Positions 45,540 to 55,971 are shown, numbered from the stretch's first letter. The stretch: DNA of 64,000 bases from an uncultured Prevotellaceae bacterium (GCA_902776195.1 CACYPF010000001.1:124001-188000); one strand, 5' to 3'. A program made the numbers and translations. Notes: generated by a model from the letters alone, not told the origin.

Positions 45540-46442
45540 TTGAAAGTTGAGAAGTTATTATCCATCATTACCATCAATTACAACGGGTTAGAAGATACCT
45601 GTGAATTGATTGAGTCATTACCTGCTGATGACGATTCATTAGAGGTAATCATAGTGGATAATGCCTCTACTCATGACGAGGCTTCTGAATTAGAGAAGCG
45701 TTTCCCCCATGTGACCATCATCAGAAGTGAAAAGAATCTCGGTTTTGCAGGAGGCAACAATCTTGGTATTAACGCTGCTCATGGCAAATACCTGTTTTTT
45801 CTCAACAACGATACTTTATTAGAGGTTAGAGGTAAGAGGTTAGAGGTAAGAGAATTATTTTTACCACTGATTAATAAACTCGAAAGCGACGAGAAGATTG
45901 GGATAGTGTGCCCCAAAATACGGTTTACATGGGGAAATAAACTTATCCAGTATGCAGGATATACTCCCCTCAGTTCTATCACGCTGCGTAATAAACCTAT
46001 TGGTTATGGGGAAGAGGATCATGGACAATATGACGCCCCGCACCCCACCCCCTATGCCCATGGTGCTGCCATGATGGTGAAACGGGAAGTGATTGAAAAT
46101 GTCGGCATGATGCCCGAATGTTATTTCCTCTATTACGAAGAACTCGACTGGTCGGAAATGATACGTCGTGCCGGCTATGAGATATGGTATGACCCCGCAT
46201 GTACTATTTACCACAAAGAGAGTAAGACTACCGGGAAGCAGTCACCACTCAAGACTTTTTATACTACCCGCAATCGTCTGATATTCGCACAACGGAACAT
46301 CAAGGGGAATACGAAATATATCACCTATTGCTATCTGGTAAGTATTGTTGCCGTAAGGGATATTTTAAAACACCTCTTCTCTGGCAAGGTTGACTTGGCA
46401 AAAGCAGTCATCAAAGGAGTAATGGATTTTATAAAAAAATAA
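45540..46442 (+). CDS. Family 2 glycosyltransferase
   Basis: GT-A glycosyltransferase of 300 residues: SIITINYNGLEDTCELIESL, NASTHDEA, NNLGINAAHGKYLFFLNND (DXD region) and YEELDWSEMIRRAGY (catalytic ED). Similar to rhamnosyl-type WcaA/RfbF proteins. No ATG fits; the start is a TTG at 45540, preceded by a repetitive GAAGAGTTGAAA tract. A tandem GAGGTTAGAGGTAAGAG repeat lies inside the gene (about 45825-45855), encoding the extra EVRGKRLEVRE. Confidence 0.85.
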   Translation: MKVEKLLSIITINYNGLEDTCELIESLPADDDSLEVIIVDNASTHDEASELEKRFPHVTIIRSEKNLGFAGGNNLGINAAHGKYLFFLNNDTLLEVRGKRLEVRELFLPLINKLESDEKIGIVCPKIRFTWGNKLIQYAGYTPLSSITLRNKPIGYGEEDHGQYDAPHPTPYAHGAAMMVKREVIENVGMMPECYFLYYEELDWSEMIRRAGYEIWYDPACTIYHKESKTTGKQSPLKTFYTTRNRLIFAQRNIKGNTKYITYCYLVSIVAVRDILKHLFSGKVDLAKAVIKGVMDFIKK

Positions 46443-46446
46443 AGAT

Positions 46447-47628
46447 ATGGATTTTTGGCAGATATTATACGTCATCGACTGGATACTGTTTGGCATGATG
46501 GCACTGACAACACTTTATATGCTTGTCTTTACCATCACCTCCTTGTTTTTTCATCAACATGACATACCCAAAGCGAGGCATCAGAACCGTTTTATCATCC
46601 TGATACATTCCTATAAGAATCCTGGAGTCATCCAAACGGTGAAATCCATTCTTGCACAGGCTTATCCACAACGTCTCTTTGACGTGACAATCGTATCCGA
46701 CCATAACGACGAGCTGACAAACTTCCGACTTGCCCAGGAACCTGTGACTTTGCTAACACCAAATTTCAAAGAGAGTACCAAGGCAAAGGCATTACAGCTT
46801 GCCATCAATAATCTTCCTCAATTCAAGATTTATGACGTTGCCATCATCTTGGATGCAGGGAATCTTGTAGAGACAGAGTTTCTTGACATGATGAACGAAG
46901 CCTTTGAGTCAGCGGGGACAAAAGCCATACAGGCACACCGGCTGTCCAGGAACAGAGACACGACCACCTCACGAATGGGCGCTGTCTTTGAGGAAATCAA
47001 TAATTCCATCTTCCGCCGTGGTCACATAGTAATGGGACTGTCCGCAACACTAATGGGCTCTGGGTGCGCATTTGAATTTAACTGGTTCAAGAACCATATC
47101 TCACAAATAAAAAGCAGATGGGAGGACAAAGAACTGGAGTCCTTCCTGATGCGTGAGCATATATACATCGACTATTTCGACCAAATATATGTCTTTGATG
47201 AGAAGACACGCGAGGCAAAAGAGTTCAATCAGCAAAGAGGCAATTGGATATTAGCCCAATACATCACACTACTCCGTAATATCAAGTACCTGCCATTAGC
47301 ACTTGCCAACAGACATTACAACTGGATTGACAAGATTATCCAATGGATGCTGGTACCCCGTATGGTGATGATGGCTGTCATCATTGCCATGAGTATCATC
47401 ATCCCAGTTATCTACACATCTTTAGCTTTCAAATGGTGGGCTTTGTTCGCCGTGGTTCTGCTGGTCTTTGCTTTGGCGACACCAGACTATCTGGTGGATG
47501 AGCACTGGGACGGCACCTTCTTTAAGTCACCACTTGTCTTGATGAAATCCATCCCGGGATTATCCAAGTTTGCCGAGTACGTGGAGAGAAAAGAACTGGA
47601 GAGAGAGAAAAAGAAAAAGAGAAAATAG
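46447..47628 (+). CDS. Membrane-associated family 2 glycosyltransferase
   Basis: Processive-type GT2 of 393 residues. N-terminal TM helix (about 12-32), catalytic domain with ILIHSYKNPGVIQTVKSIL, SDHNDE, LDAGNLVE and ED/QxxRW-like QQRGNW, then two C-terminal TM helices (about 305-360). Paralogous to the next gene (same layout and RNRDTTTSRMGAVFEEINN versus AKNSDNDVAVLDGVSEEINN). Confidence 0.85.
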   Translation: MDFWQILYVIDWILFGMMALTTLYMLVFTITSLFFHQHDIPKARHQNRFIILIHSYKNPGVIQTVKSILAQAYPQRLFDVTIVSDHNDELTNFRLAQEPVTLLTPNFKESTKAKALQLAINNLPQFKIYDVAIILDAGNLVETEFLDMMNEAFESAGTKAIQAHRLSRNRDTTTSRMGAVFEEINNSIFRRGHIVMGLSATLMGSGCAFEFNWFKNHISQIKSRWEDKELESFLMREHIYIDYFDQIYVFDEKTREAKEFNQQRGNWILAQYITLLRNIKYLPLALANRHYNWIDKIIQWMLVPRMVMMAVIIAMSIIIPVIYTSLAFKWWALFAVVLLVFALATPDYLVDEHWDGTFFKSPLVLMKSIPGLSKFAEYVERKELEREKKKKRK

Positions 47629-48813
47629 ATGTTGTGGACAACCCTACATATTATTGACTGGCTGCTATGGATTTTCATGGCGCCCTCTGTCATCTATGTA
47701 TTTTTCTACGCCTTTGTCTCCCTATTCTCCAAGCACTCACCGCTCACCACTCACCACTCATCATTAAACATTCACCGTTCTTCCTTCCTCATCCTTTTTC
47801 CTGCCTACAAAGAAGACTTCGTGATCATCCACTCCGTCCAGCAGTTCTTAGAGCAGACCTATCCGGAACAGCTATATCATGTAGGTGTCATCTCCGATCA
47901 CATGAAAGAGGACACCAACGAGATGTTACGCCAACTTCCCATAACCCTGTTTACCCCCCATTTTGAGAATAGCAGCAAGGCAAAGGCACTACATTATGCC
48001 ATAGAGCACACACCAGAGCAATACGATTACATCATCATCTTAGATGCCGACAATATGGTACTTCCAGACTTTCTGGAACAGGTCAACGCCTCTTGCCAAC
48101 AAGGTCATCGTGCCATCCAATGCCACCGTTGTGCCAAGAACAGCGATAATGATGTCGCGGTATTAGACGGAGTCAGTGAAGAAATCAATAACACTATTTT
48201 CCGGAAAGCACATAACCGCATTGGAATTTCCTCCGCACTCATTGGTTCTGGCATGTGCTTTGAATACGACTGGTTTAAAGAACATGTCGGTATGTTTGAG
48301 ACTGCCGTCGAGGATCGGGAAATGGAAATTCAACTGATGAAAGAGCATATCTTCATCAAATACGAGGAGCACATCCCTGTATATGATGAGAAAGTCAGTA
48401 GTTCTGAGAACTTCCAGCGCCAGCGCCTCCGTTGGATGACCGGACAGGTTCAGAGCCTGCTGATGATGCTCCCCTATCTCCCGACAGCCATCAAGACCGG
48501 TAATATCCATTATATCGACAAGACGATGCAGCAGGCACTCATCCCCCGTTCTATGCTCTTAGTACTCACCTGTTTCTTCGCCTTGCTAATGAGCATCATC
48601 TCCCTTCCCTGGTCCGTTAAATGGTGGGGACTCTTCCTCTTGATTTCCCTCTCTGTCCTTATTGCCATACCAAAGAGAATGCGCACAAAGGCTCTTTTTG
48701 GGAAGATTTTCTCCACGGTAAAACTGGTCGGACTGATGTTAGGTAACTTGCTGAGAATGAATCTGAAGAACAAAGACTTCCTCCACACCACACATGACAA
48801 GCAAGGATTATGA
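47629..48813 (+). CDS. Membrane-associated family 2 glycosyltransferase
   Basis: Paralogue of the preceding gene, 394 residues, starting directly at its stop. TM helix, then SFLILFPAYKEDFVIIHSVQ, LDADNMV (DXD), VEDREMEIQLM and QRQRLRWMTGQ (QxxRW), and two TM helices at the end. Contains an unusual low-complexity insert SPLTTHHSSLNIHRSS near residue 45, encoded by a tandem CTCACCACT repeat. Confidence 0.85.
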   Translation: MLWTTLHIIDWLLWIFMAPSVIYVFFYAFVSLFSKHSPLTTHHSSLNIHRSSFLILFPAYKEDFVIIHSVQQFLEQTYPEQLYHVGVISDHMKEDTNEMLRQLPITLFTPHFENSSKAKALHYAIEHTPEQYDYIIILDADNMVLPDFLEQVNASCQQGHRAIQCHRCAKNSDNDVAVLDGVSEEINNTIFRKAHNRIGISSALIGSGMCFEYDWFKEHVGMFETAVEDREMEIQLMKEHIFIKYEEHIPVYDEKVSSSENFQRQRLRWMTGQVQSLLMMLPYLPTAIKTGNIHYIDKTMQQALIPRSMLLVLTCFFALLMSIISLPWSVKWWGLFLLISLSVLIAIPKRMRTKALFGKIFSTVKLVGLMLGNLLRMNLKNKDFLHTTHDKQGL

Positions 48814-50342
48814 GCGGGCGAGTACATAAAAGTATGTTGAATGCGGAAGTAAATCTTGTGTTTTACTTCTTGTCCCTCTTTTTTGCATTCTTCTCCCGGA
48901 AGATATTCCTGGATTGCCTCGGAGCGGAGTTTATCGGTCTGACAGGAACACTCAACAGCATCTTAGGCTACTTGAATCTGTCAGAGCTGGGCATTTCCGC
49001 CTGTGTGGGATATTTCCTGTTTAAGCCACTCCAGTCGAATAACCGACAGGAGATTCAGGAAATTCTCTCCTTGTTAGGTTATCTGTACAACTGGATTGGA
49101 GCCATCATCTTTGGCGGTGCAGTGATTGTCAGTTTGTTCTTCCCACTTATTTTCGCCAAGGCAGAATTAGGATTTGGCATTATCTATTTTGCCTTTTATT
49201 CTTTCTTAGGATCATCACTAATAGGCTATTTCATCAACTACAGACAGATACTGCTCAGTGCAGACCAGAAGAACTATTTAGTTGCTATCTATTACCAATC
49301 AGCCAATCTGGCAAAAATAGCGTTACAGATACTCCTGGCATATCATTACAGGAACCTATATCTCTGGGTTGCCGTTGAATTTCTCTTCGGCATCATCGGC
49401 TGTATTATTCTGAATTGGAAGATCAACAAAGAGTATCCATGGTTGAAAGTCAATAGAAAAAAGGGAAAGACACTGCTCAGGAAATATCCGGAAATAATCA
49501 CTAAGACCAAACAGGTATTCATCCACAAAATCAAAGATTTCGCATTAGTCAGAAGTGATGAGCTGTTTATCTTTCTTTTTGTTTCTTTGAAGATGGTGGC
49601 ATACTATGGCAACTACATGATTATCATCTCCAAACTCATTTCCCTTTTCTCGGCTGTTACTGGCAGTGTTGGGGCAAGCATTGGAAATCTCGTAGCCGAA
49701 GGTAACAAAGAGCGGATGTTGAGCATTTTCTGGGAATATACTACCATCCAGCACACGATTGCCACCATCCTATGTTTCTCACTGTACAACTTCCTGGAGC
49801 CATTCGTAGCCCATTGGTTAGGAACTGAATATATTATGGATCATCAAATCCTTGTACTTCTCGTAATATTCATATATATCACCAATTCCCGTGGTTCTGT
49901 TGACGCATTCAACTATGCCCATGGACTCTATGCAGACGTATGGTCTGCATGGGCAGAATTGATCATCAATGTGACCATCACGATTGTATGTGGTCTTCAG
50001 TGGGGTATCAGCGGTATCCTCTTAGGCAAAATAGTCAGTCTCTTTGCCATTGTCGTGCTTTGGAAGCCTTATTATCTATTTACTTCAGGATTCAAGGAGC
50101 CTGCTCTCATCTATTGGAAGGGCGTCATGAGAAACTATGCCATCTCTGCCCTATCTTTCTTCTCTTCTACATTTATATTATACCTGATCCCCATCACCCC
50201 CTATCAAAGTATCTGGTCATGGATAGAATATGCCGCCATTGGTATGGTCATCTTCTTCGCCATTGACCTCACCCTCACCCTACTGTTTGCCAAGGGAGCC
50301 AAGAATAGTCTTAAAAGAATCAAAAGCATCAAAAAACTATGA
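48810..50342 (+). CDS. Polysaccharide flippase (Wzx/MATE-like)
   Basis: Inner-membrane lipid-linked oligosaccharide flippase, 510 residues with about 12-14 TM helices (MOP superfamily). The N-terminal segment KIFLDCLGAEFIGLTGTLNSILGYLNLSELG and the central loop with IHKIKDFALVRSDELF are characteristic of Bacteroidales Wzx proteins. Overlaps its upstream and downstream genes by 4 nt. Confidence 0.88.
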   Translation: MSGRVHKSMLNAEVNLVFYFLSLFFAFFSRKIFLDCLGAEFIGLTGTLNSILGYLNLSELGISACVGYFLFKPLQSNNRQEIQEILSLLGYLYNWIGAIIFGGAVIVSLFFPLIFAKAELGFGIIYFAFYSFLGSSLIGYFINYRQILLSADQKNYLVAIYYQSANLAKIALQILLAYHYRNLYLWVAVEFLFGIIGCIILNWKINKEYPWLKVNRKKGKTLLRKYPEIITKTKQVFIHKIKDFALVRSDELFIFLFVSLKMVAYYGNYMIIISKLISLFSAVTGSVGASIGNLVAEGNKERMLSIFWEYTTIQHTIATILCFSLYNFLEPFVAHWLGTEYIMDHQILVLLVIFIYITNSRGSVDAFNYAHGLYADVWSAWAELIINVTITIVCGLQWGISGILLGKIVSLFAIVVLWKPYYLFTSGFKEPALIYWKGVMRNYAISALSFFSSTFILYLIPITPYQSIWSWIEYAAIGMVIFFAIDLTLTLLFAKGAKNSLKRIKSIKKL

Positions 50343-51154
50343 AATATTCAATTATCACCGTCAATTACAACAATAAGGATGGTCTGCGTAAGACCATTGA
50401 GAGTGTGATCCACCAGACCTGCCGTGACTTTGAGTATATAGTCATTGACGGAGGGTCGACCGATGGAAGTGTTGATGTCATAAAAGAATACGAAAAAGAT
50501 ATAGACTACTGGGTATCCGAGCCTGACAATGGTATCTATCATGCTATGAACAAAGGTATAGCGCATGCCCATGGTGAATATCTTAATTTCATGAATTCAG
50601 GAGATTGCTTCTACGACAATGAGCGACTACAAGCAATTCTAGAACATCATTACCAATGCGATATGATTATCGGTAGCGACTATTGGTATAACCCAAACAC
50701 AGGAAAAGACTTCTCAACTATATTACCTCCCCGGCTGGATATGTTTACATTCTATAAAGGTTCACTACCTCACCAGAGTACCTTCTTCAAACATACACTA
50801 TTCAGTGATTATATGTACGATGAAACGCTGAAAGTGGTCTCTGATTGGAAATTCTATATTCAAAAAATCATTGCTGAAGGGTGCTCCGTAAACTATTTTC
50901 ATGATGTTATTTGCAGGAAAGACCTTAATGACGGCATTGGATATACCCAAGCAGAACGCTCAAAAATTGAACATGATGAGTTTATTGCCCAATTTATGCT
51001 TACCGGAATAAACAAGCACTATGAGACACTAACGAAACTTGATAATAGTACTTTTTATAAGTTTATGGATATCTGTGACTCACCGAAGTCACTCCGTTAT
51101 CTTACTTTGGCAATAAAAATTATCTATCGCTTATTACATAAAAAGGAAAAATGA
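50339..51154 (+). CDS. Family 2 glycosyltransferase
   Basis: GT-A enzyme of 271 residues: SIITVNYNNKDGLRKTIESV, DGGSTDGSVDVIKEY, SEPDNGIYHAMNKGI (the NGIY motif of WcaE/colanic-type GT2) and NFMNSGDCF (DXD variant). The donor sugar cannot be told. Coupled to neighbours by 4-nt overlaps. Confidence 0.9.
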   Translation: MKYSIITVNYNNKDGLRKTIESVIHQTCRDFEYIVIDGGSTDGSVDVIKEYEKDIDYWVSEPDNGIYHAMNKGIAHAHGEYLNFMNSGDCFYDNERLQAILEHHYQCDMIIGSDYWYNPNTGKDFSTILPPRLDMFTFYKGSLPHQSTFFKHTLFSDYMYDETLKVVSDWKFYIQKIIAEGCSVNYFHDVICRKDLNDGIGYTQAERSKIEHDEFIAQFMLTGINKHYETLTKLDNSTFYKFMDICDSPKSLRYLTLAIKIIYRLLHKKEK

Positions 51155-51981
51155 AAGTATCTGTCATCATACCTGTATATAATAAAGAACATTATGTCTT
51201 TGAAACACTCCAATCATTATTGGAGCAAACATTTTCTGATTGGGAAGCAATCGTGATAGATGATGGTTCCAAAGACAACAGTGCAGATATAGTAAAAAGT
51301 ATAAAAGACCCACGCATCCAATTTCTGCAACAATCTAACCATGGGGTTTCCTATACACGAAACAAAGGTATTGAAATGGCAAGAGGTGAGTTTGTCGCTT
51401 TTTTGGATGCAGACGACACATGGTTTCCTGACTATTTAGAAACAGTAGTAAGAATGTCTCTGCAGTACCCTTCTTATCCCGTTTTTTGTGTAGCTCAAAA
51501 GGACCGTCCCATCCACACACTCCCACAAGGGATTTCAATTATCAAGGACTTTTGCTCATACCCATACATATTTTGGACGGGTGCCCTATTAATAAAGAGA
51601 AATGTTTTTAAAGAAGTTGGCGGATTCAGAGTAGGAGTTCAGTTAGGAGAGGATACCGATATGTGGCTACGAATCAGTTGCAAGTATCATACCGTCTATC
51701 TTAACGAAGAGCACGTTTATCACCCGTATATTACAGAGAACAACTTAGCTCAAATATATGACATATCCAAAACCTTTCCTTTCTGGGAATGGTATGACTA
51801 CCCTTATCCAGACAAAAAAAAGTTAAAGGAATTTACCACTTATGAACTTACTAATTTTTCAAATGCCCTCGTAAACAAGAAACAATTCAAAGATGCTTTG
51901 GTCTATTTATTAAATGTGAAAGGACTAACAGCCATTAGAAAAAGGATGGCACTATTATGTAGAATTTTACTGCGATATTAA
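51151..51981 (+). CDS. Family 2 glycosyltransferase
   Basis: GT-A enzyme of 276 residues: VSVIIPVYNKEHYVFETLQS, DDGSKDNSADI, GVSYTRNKGIEMARGEFVAFLDADDTW (DADD) and GEDTDMWLRIS (catalytic ED). AT-richer sequence than the housekeeping genes, as is common in capsule loci. Confidence 0.9.
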   Translation: MKVSVIIPVYNKEHYVFETLQSLLEQTFSDWEAIVIDDGSKDNSADIVKSIKDPRIQFLQQSNHGVSYTRNKGIEMARGEFVAFLDADDTWFPDYLETVVRMSLQYPSYPVFCVAQKDRPIHTLPQGISIIKDFCSYPYIFWTGALLIKRNVFKEVGGFRVGVQLGEDTDMWLRISCKYHTVYLNEEHVYHPYITENNLAQIYDISKTFPFWEWYDYPYPDKKKLKEFTTYELTNFSNALVNKKQFKDALVYLLNVKGLTAIRKRMALLCRILLRY

Positions 51982-51994
51982 TCTTTACAAGCAT

Positions 51995-52921
51995 ATGAAA
52001 TCAATCGTCCTTATTTTCCCTTATTTCGGAAAGTTACCTGCTCAATATGGAATGTGGCGCGCCTCTGCACTGCGCAACCCGACAGTGGATTTTATGTTCT
52101 TTACCGATGCTGACGTTGAGCCTGCAAAAAACATCATTGTGCATAAAATGCATTTCAATGATTTCCGGGAGTATATCCAGGGAGTCCTTGAATTCCCCAT
52201 CGTATTAGACCGTCCATACATCCTTTGTGATTTCAAGCCTGTTTATGGAGAGGCCTTACAGAAATATATCTCCCATTACGAAGTATGGGGATATGGTGAC
52301 TTAGATGTCGTCTATGGAGACATTCGAGCCTTCCTGACCGATGAGTTATTGTCAAAATACAAATATTTCCTTGGATATGGTCATCTGACACTATACCATA
52401 ATGATCAGGACACCAACAGTTATTATAAGGAAATAGTACCTGGCTATCAGGACTATAGAGAGGCTCTATCTATTCATCAGCAGACTTTCTTTGACGAGTA
52501 TGACCATAAAGGTACGGCTGACAAATGGCGTGACTGCCGCCCCGATGACTGTTGGCTGGAAGAGCCTTTTGACAATGCCTCTAAGCCCAAACAGTCCTAT
52601 CATTTCAATAGTCTTACAAGAGGATGGCAACAGGTCATTTTCGAGCATATTGACAATAAACTGTATATGCTACGGTTCAACAACGGGACATTGGAAAAGC
52701 GAGAATCACTCTATGCCCATTTCCAGCATCGGGGATTCATGAAAGACAAGGTAACAGATTACAGCCATTTCCTTGTTACACCGGGAGCCATCATCGACTA
52801 TCCCAAACATTTCGTCAACATGCGTTTGCGCTGGTACTGTCGGAAGCGTACCCTAATGACCAAGTATTACCAGTGGCGTGACTATATTATCTGGCGGTTG
52901 CACCTGAGTTACCAACGCTAA
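51995..52921 (+). CDS. DUF6625-like putative glycosyltransferase
   Basis: Protein of 308 residues beginning IVLIFPYFGKLPAQYGMW, with FFTDADVEP and YGDLDVVYGDIRAFL, a DxD motif in a GT-A-like context. I believe this matches the DUF6625 family found in capsule loci. Catalytic role as glycosyltransferase is inferred from the motif and neighbours. Confidence 0.72.
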   Translation: MKSIVLIFPYFGKLPAQYGMWRASALRNPTVDFMFFTDADVEPAKNIIVHKMHFNDFREYIQGVLEFPIVLDRPYILCDFKPVYGEALQKYISHYEVWGYGDLDVVYGDIRAFLTDELLSKYKYFLGYGHLTLYHNDQDTNSYYKEIVPGYQDYREALSIHQQTFFDEYDHKGTADKWRDCRPDDCWLEEPFDNASKPKQSYHFNSLTRGWQQVIFEHIDNKLYMLRFNNGTLEKRESLYAHFQHRGFMKDKVTDYSHFLVTPGAIIDYPKHFVNMRLRWYCRKRTLMTKYYQWRDYIIWRLHLSYQR

Positions 52922-52927
52922 TCATTC

Positions 52928-53878
52928 ATGGATAAAGAAAGATTCTTCAAAGACATATCCGAATACAGGTCTGCGATGATGGGATTAGCCATCATCGCCA
53001 TCGTCCTCTTTCATCAGAAATTCGTCAAGGATTTTCCGTTGAGCATCTTCCAATACTATGGATACTGGGGAGTCGACGTGTTCCTGTTGTTGTCGGGCAT
53101 GGGACTGGTCAACTCTCTCCATAAGAATTCTATACGACGATACTACCAGAGGAGGATCATGCGTCTGGCACCATCTTGTATTCTTTGCGGAGTATTGAAA
53201 TGCACCGTATTCTTACTGTTAGGAGCCTTTATCACGGGAACAGACCAGCTTCTCCTGAACTGGTTGTCACCTCTGAGCCTTGACCTGTGGTATATCCGGG
53301 CTATTCTGGTCTACTACCTCATATCCCCTCTATTATACAAATATCTGAGAAAAAGCCCTTGGTTAACAATGGCTGCCATTCTACTCCTTTTTACTGTCAA
53401 TGAACTGTTTTTCAGGATTCACGACTCCAACTCACCGACATGGATTCCCGAGCGACTGCCCATTTTTGCCATCGGTATGCTACTGATGATGAGAAAGGAC
53501 ATCCTTTCCGCCAGAACCATGGCATTGTCTATCGGTTTCTTACTGCTTGCCATAGGCATTGTGGCAATATACAGAGAGAATATTTACAGCTATCTTCCAT
53601 GGGCTGCCCACATGTTTGCCCTCGCATTGGGTACTATTGGCATGATATGGCTCCTCATGCTCCTGATCAGATACATTCCCCGGTCTTTGTTATCACCTAT
53701 TCAATGGATAGGAACAGTATCTTTGGAGATTTACCTGGTTCATGAGTTTGTATTCGGAGTCGTCAGACTAATGCTCGGCAATCAGTACAATTCATTATAC
53801 CTGTTACTGCTTAGCATCACCCTGTCAATACTCATTGCCTATCTGTGCAAATGGACAACTGACAGAATAAAGAGGTAA
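52928..53878 (+). CDS. Acyltransferase family 3 membrane protein
   Basis: Polytopic O-acyltransferase-like protein of 316 residues with about nine TM helices. The motif MGLAIIAIVLFHQKFV has the catalytic-type His in the first helix, followed by GYWGVDVFLLLSGMGL and RRIMRLAPS. Probably O-acetylates the polysaccharide. Converges on the SGNH gene 2 nt away; a similar pair is fused in one chain at 60659-62506. Confidence 0.87.
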   Translation: MDKERFFKDISEYRSAMMGLAIIAIVLFHQKFVKDFPLSIFQYYGYWGVDVFLLLSGMGLVNSLHKNSIRRYYQRRIMRLAPSCILCGVLKCTVFLLLGAFITGTDQLLLNWLSPLSLDLWYIRAILVYYLISPLLYKYLRKSPWLTMAAILLLFTVNELFFRIHDSNSPTWIPERLPIFAIGMLLMMRKDILSARTMALSIGFLLLAIGIVAIYRENIYSYLPWAAHMFALALGTIGMIWLLMLLIRYIPRSLLSPIQWIGTVSLEIYLVHEFVFGVVRLMLGNQYNSLYLLLLSITLSILIAYLCKWTTDRIKR

Positions 53879-53880
53879 GA

Positions 53881-54681
53881 CTATTTCTTCCAATTACTTG
53901 CTATAGCAACAGCTATACAAGAATCCAAGCGTTCATAGCCACGGTTATTCAGGTGGGCATGGTCTTCCCAGAACACGGTGTCGTCTATCTTAAAAGTGTC
54001 TCCATGCCATCCTTTCATCGGAACATAAAGGATCTTATTCCTATATGCCTTCTCGTTAATAAGCTGGCGCAAAGCCTCGCGATATTCAGCATAGTCGTAA
54101 AGCCCACTCCCAGACATCGTTGACTGCAGAAACCTGACGAATAACATCTTCGCAGACTTATCTTTGAGGATTCTCCAGACATCCACATCGGGTAACTCCA
54201 TGACAACAGGACAAATATGATTACCTAAGAGAAAATCAAATATGAGACACATGTGATGTATATATTGGGTGACCCCTAAATTAAACTGGGCATCGTTAAT
54301 ACCGGCAGAGATAATACAGTAATCTGCTCCTGCGCAGAGAACAGGTTTCGTGCCAAAGCCCTCTGACTCAAACATCAAACGATAGACACCCCTGCTGACC
54401 TCACCTCCCCGACCCTTGGACATCATTCTGACAGGAGTATCAACCATTCGTTGTAATAAAGACTCAAAGTAATCATCAAAATGATGTTCATGATGCAGAA
54501 CCGCCCAACTGTCACCGATCATCACCACACGAAGGGTGTCATCATCATGCTGTGCTATTGTATATGCGGGACGTTCCTGTTCTTTTGCCCATAAATAACT
54601 CCACCTTATATAGTAATAAGAATAAAGACCTACGAGTAGAAGAGCAGAGAGTACACAAAAAATCAACCTTTTCTTTCTCAT
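53881..54681 (-). CDS. SGNH-hydrolase-like protein with N-terminal membrane anchor
   Basis: Protein of 266 residues from the ATG at 54681 (an upstream TTG belongs to the promoter box). One TM helix (about 5-25), then the SGNH blocks VVMIGDSWAVLHH (GDS serine), KGRGGEVSRG (Gly), ISAGINDAQ (GxND) and DHAHLNNRGYER (DxxH). Likely acts with the adjacent acyltransferase on periplasmic glycan O-acetylation, as in OafB-type systems. Orientation is opposite to the rest of the locus. Confidence 0.82.
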   Translation of the reverse strand: MRKKRLIFCVLSALLLVGLYSYYYIRWSYLWAKEQERPAYTIAQHDDDTLRVVMIGDSWAVLHHEHHFDDYFESLLQRMVDTPVRMMSKGRGGEVSRGVYRLMFESEGFGTKPVLCAGADYCIISAGINDAQFNLGVTQYIHHMCLIFDFLLGNHICPVVMELPDVDVWRILKDKSAKMLFVRFLQSTMSGSGLYDYAEYREALRQLINEKAYRNKILYVPMKGWHGDTFKIDDTVFWEDHAHLNNRGYERLDSCIAVAIASNWKK

Positions 54682-54687
54682 ATATTG

Positions 54688-54747
54688 CAAAAGTACAAAT
54701 ATTTTTCAAGAAAAGCATCTGTTTTACGATTTCTTTTATTATTTTTG
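54688..54747. promoter_or_regulatory. Divergent promoters between SGNH and GT4 genes
   Basis: Minus-strand TACTTTTG (54688-54695) lies only 6 nt before the SGNH ATG, suggesting a leaderless transcript. Plus-strand TATTTTTG (54740-54747) serves the GT4 gene, 45 nt before its ATG. Confidence 0.55.
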
Positions 54748-54792
54748 TAGGTGTAATAATAAATTGATTTAACCCTATTTACATAAGAATAC

Positions 54793-55971
54793 ATGAGAAT
54801 AGCGATATTGACTTCAGGTGTCCTTCCTGTTCCTGCCGTACAAGGAGGGGCTGTCGAAAATCTTATAGATTTTATTCTAGAATATAACAACAAACAGAGA
54901 ATTCATGATATAGATATATATAGTGTAACCCATAGAGAAGTCTTTCATCACCCTGCTCTTCAATCGAATGCTAATCACTATCACTATATCAACACTTCTA
55001 GTCTATGCGCAAAGTTATTCATACGTATAAGACATCTTTTTAAAATCCAAGGTTATTACGATGATACTATAGAATACTATCTGAGTTGTGCAATCCGTCA
55101 AATCACGAAAAAGTCCTACGATATTATCTTGATTGAGAATCGACCTGGCTATGTGCTAAAACTTAGATCTTCAGAAAATTGCAAACTAGTCATTCATCAG
55201 GAGAATGATTATTTGAATAGTGACATATTTAGATGTCAAGAAATATACCAAAGGACCTCATTTATTATTAACACCTCTGATTATATAACCAAAAGAGTAA
55301 AGACTATTAACAAAGACGACAAAAAATGTATTACAATTCTGAATGGTATTGACATAGAACATTTCTTCCAAGCCAAACCAATGGATAGACAAATCCTTGG
55401 TTTTAAAAAAGAAGATTTCATTATTGCTTTTAGTGGGCGTCTAACACCAGAGAAAGGCATACTACAACTAATACAAGCCATTAAACAACTTGGAAATGAA
55501 AAGAACATAAAACTTCTCATCATCGGAGCCAGCGCATATGGAAAAGACAAAAAACCAACGGACTTCATTTTACAACTTGAACAAGAGTCACTTCCAATAA
55601 AAAGCAAAATTCAATTTACCGGATACGTTGATTATGAGTTAATTCCATCATACATTAAAATCGCAGACATTGCTGTGATACCATCCATGTGGGAAGAGCC
55701 GTTTGGCTTGACAGTAGTTGAAGCAATGGCTTCAGGATTGCCTTTGATTACTACCAACAGCGGCGGTATTCCTGAGATATGTGAGGATAATGCGATTATT
55801 GTTGAAAGAGACAATATTGTCCACAATCTCGCCAATTCCATTCTTGACCTCTACCACCATCCAGATAAGAGAGAGTGTTTGAGCAGAGCAGCCATTGAGC
55901 GTTCAAAATACTTTAACAAGGAACGATACGCAAAAGACTTCTTTGATGCCTTGGAAAGTATAGGAATATAA
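54793..55971 (+). CDS. Family 4 glycosyltransferase
   Basis: GT-B glycosyltransferase of 392 residues. N-terminal ILTSGVLPVPAVQGGAVENLI (Gly-rich acceptor loop), central IAFSGRLTPEKGILQLIQAI, and the C-terminal donor site PSMWEEPFGLTVVEAMASGLPLITTNSGGIPEI with the E-x7-E motif. Noticeably AT-richer than its neighbours. Last gene of the polysaccharide locus. The following 267 nt (55972-56238) hold only a minus-strand terminator and a doubtful 44-codon frame. Confidence 0.92.
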   Translation: MRIAILTSGVLPVPAVQGGAVENLIDFILEYNNKQRIHDIDIYSVTHREVFHHPALQSNANHYHYINTSSLCAKLFIRIRHLFKIQGYYDDTIEYYLSCAIRQITKKSYDIILIENRPGYVLKLRSSENCKLVIHQENDYLNSDIFRCQEIYQRTSFIINTSDYITKRVKTINKDDKKCITILNGIDIEHFFQAKPMDRQILGFKKEDFIIAFSGRLTPEKGILQLIQAIKQLGNEKNIKLLIIGASAYGKDKKPTDFILQLEQESLPIKSKIQFTGYVDYELIPSYIKIADIAVIPSMWEEPFGLTVVEAMASGLPLITTNSGGIPEICEDNAIIVERDNIVHNLANSILDLYHHPDKRECLSRAAIERSKYFNKERYAKDFFDALESIGI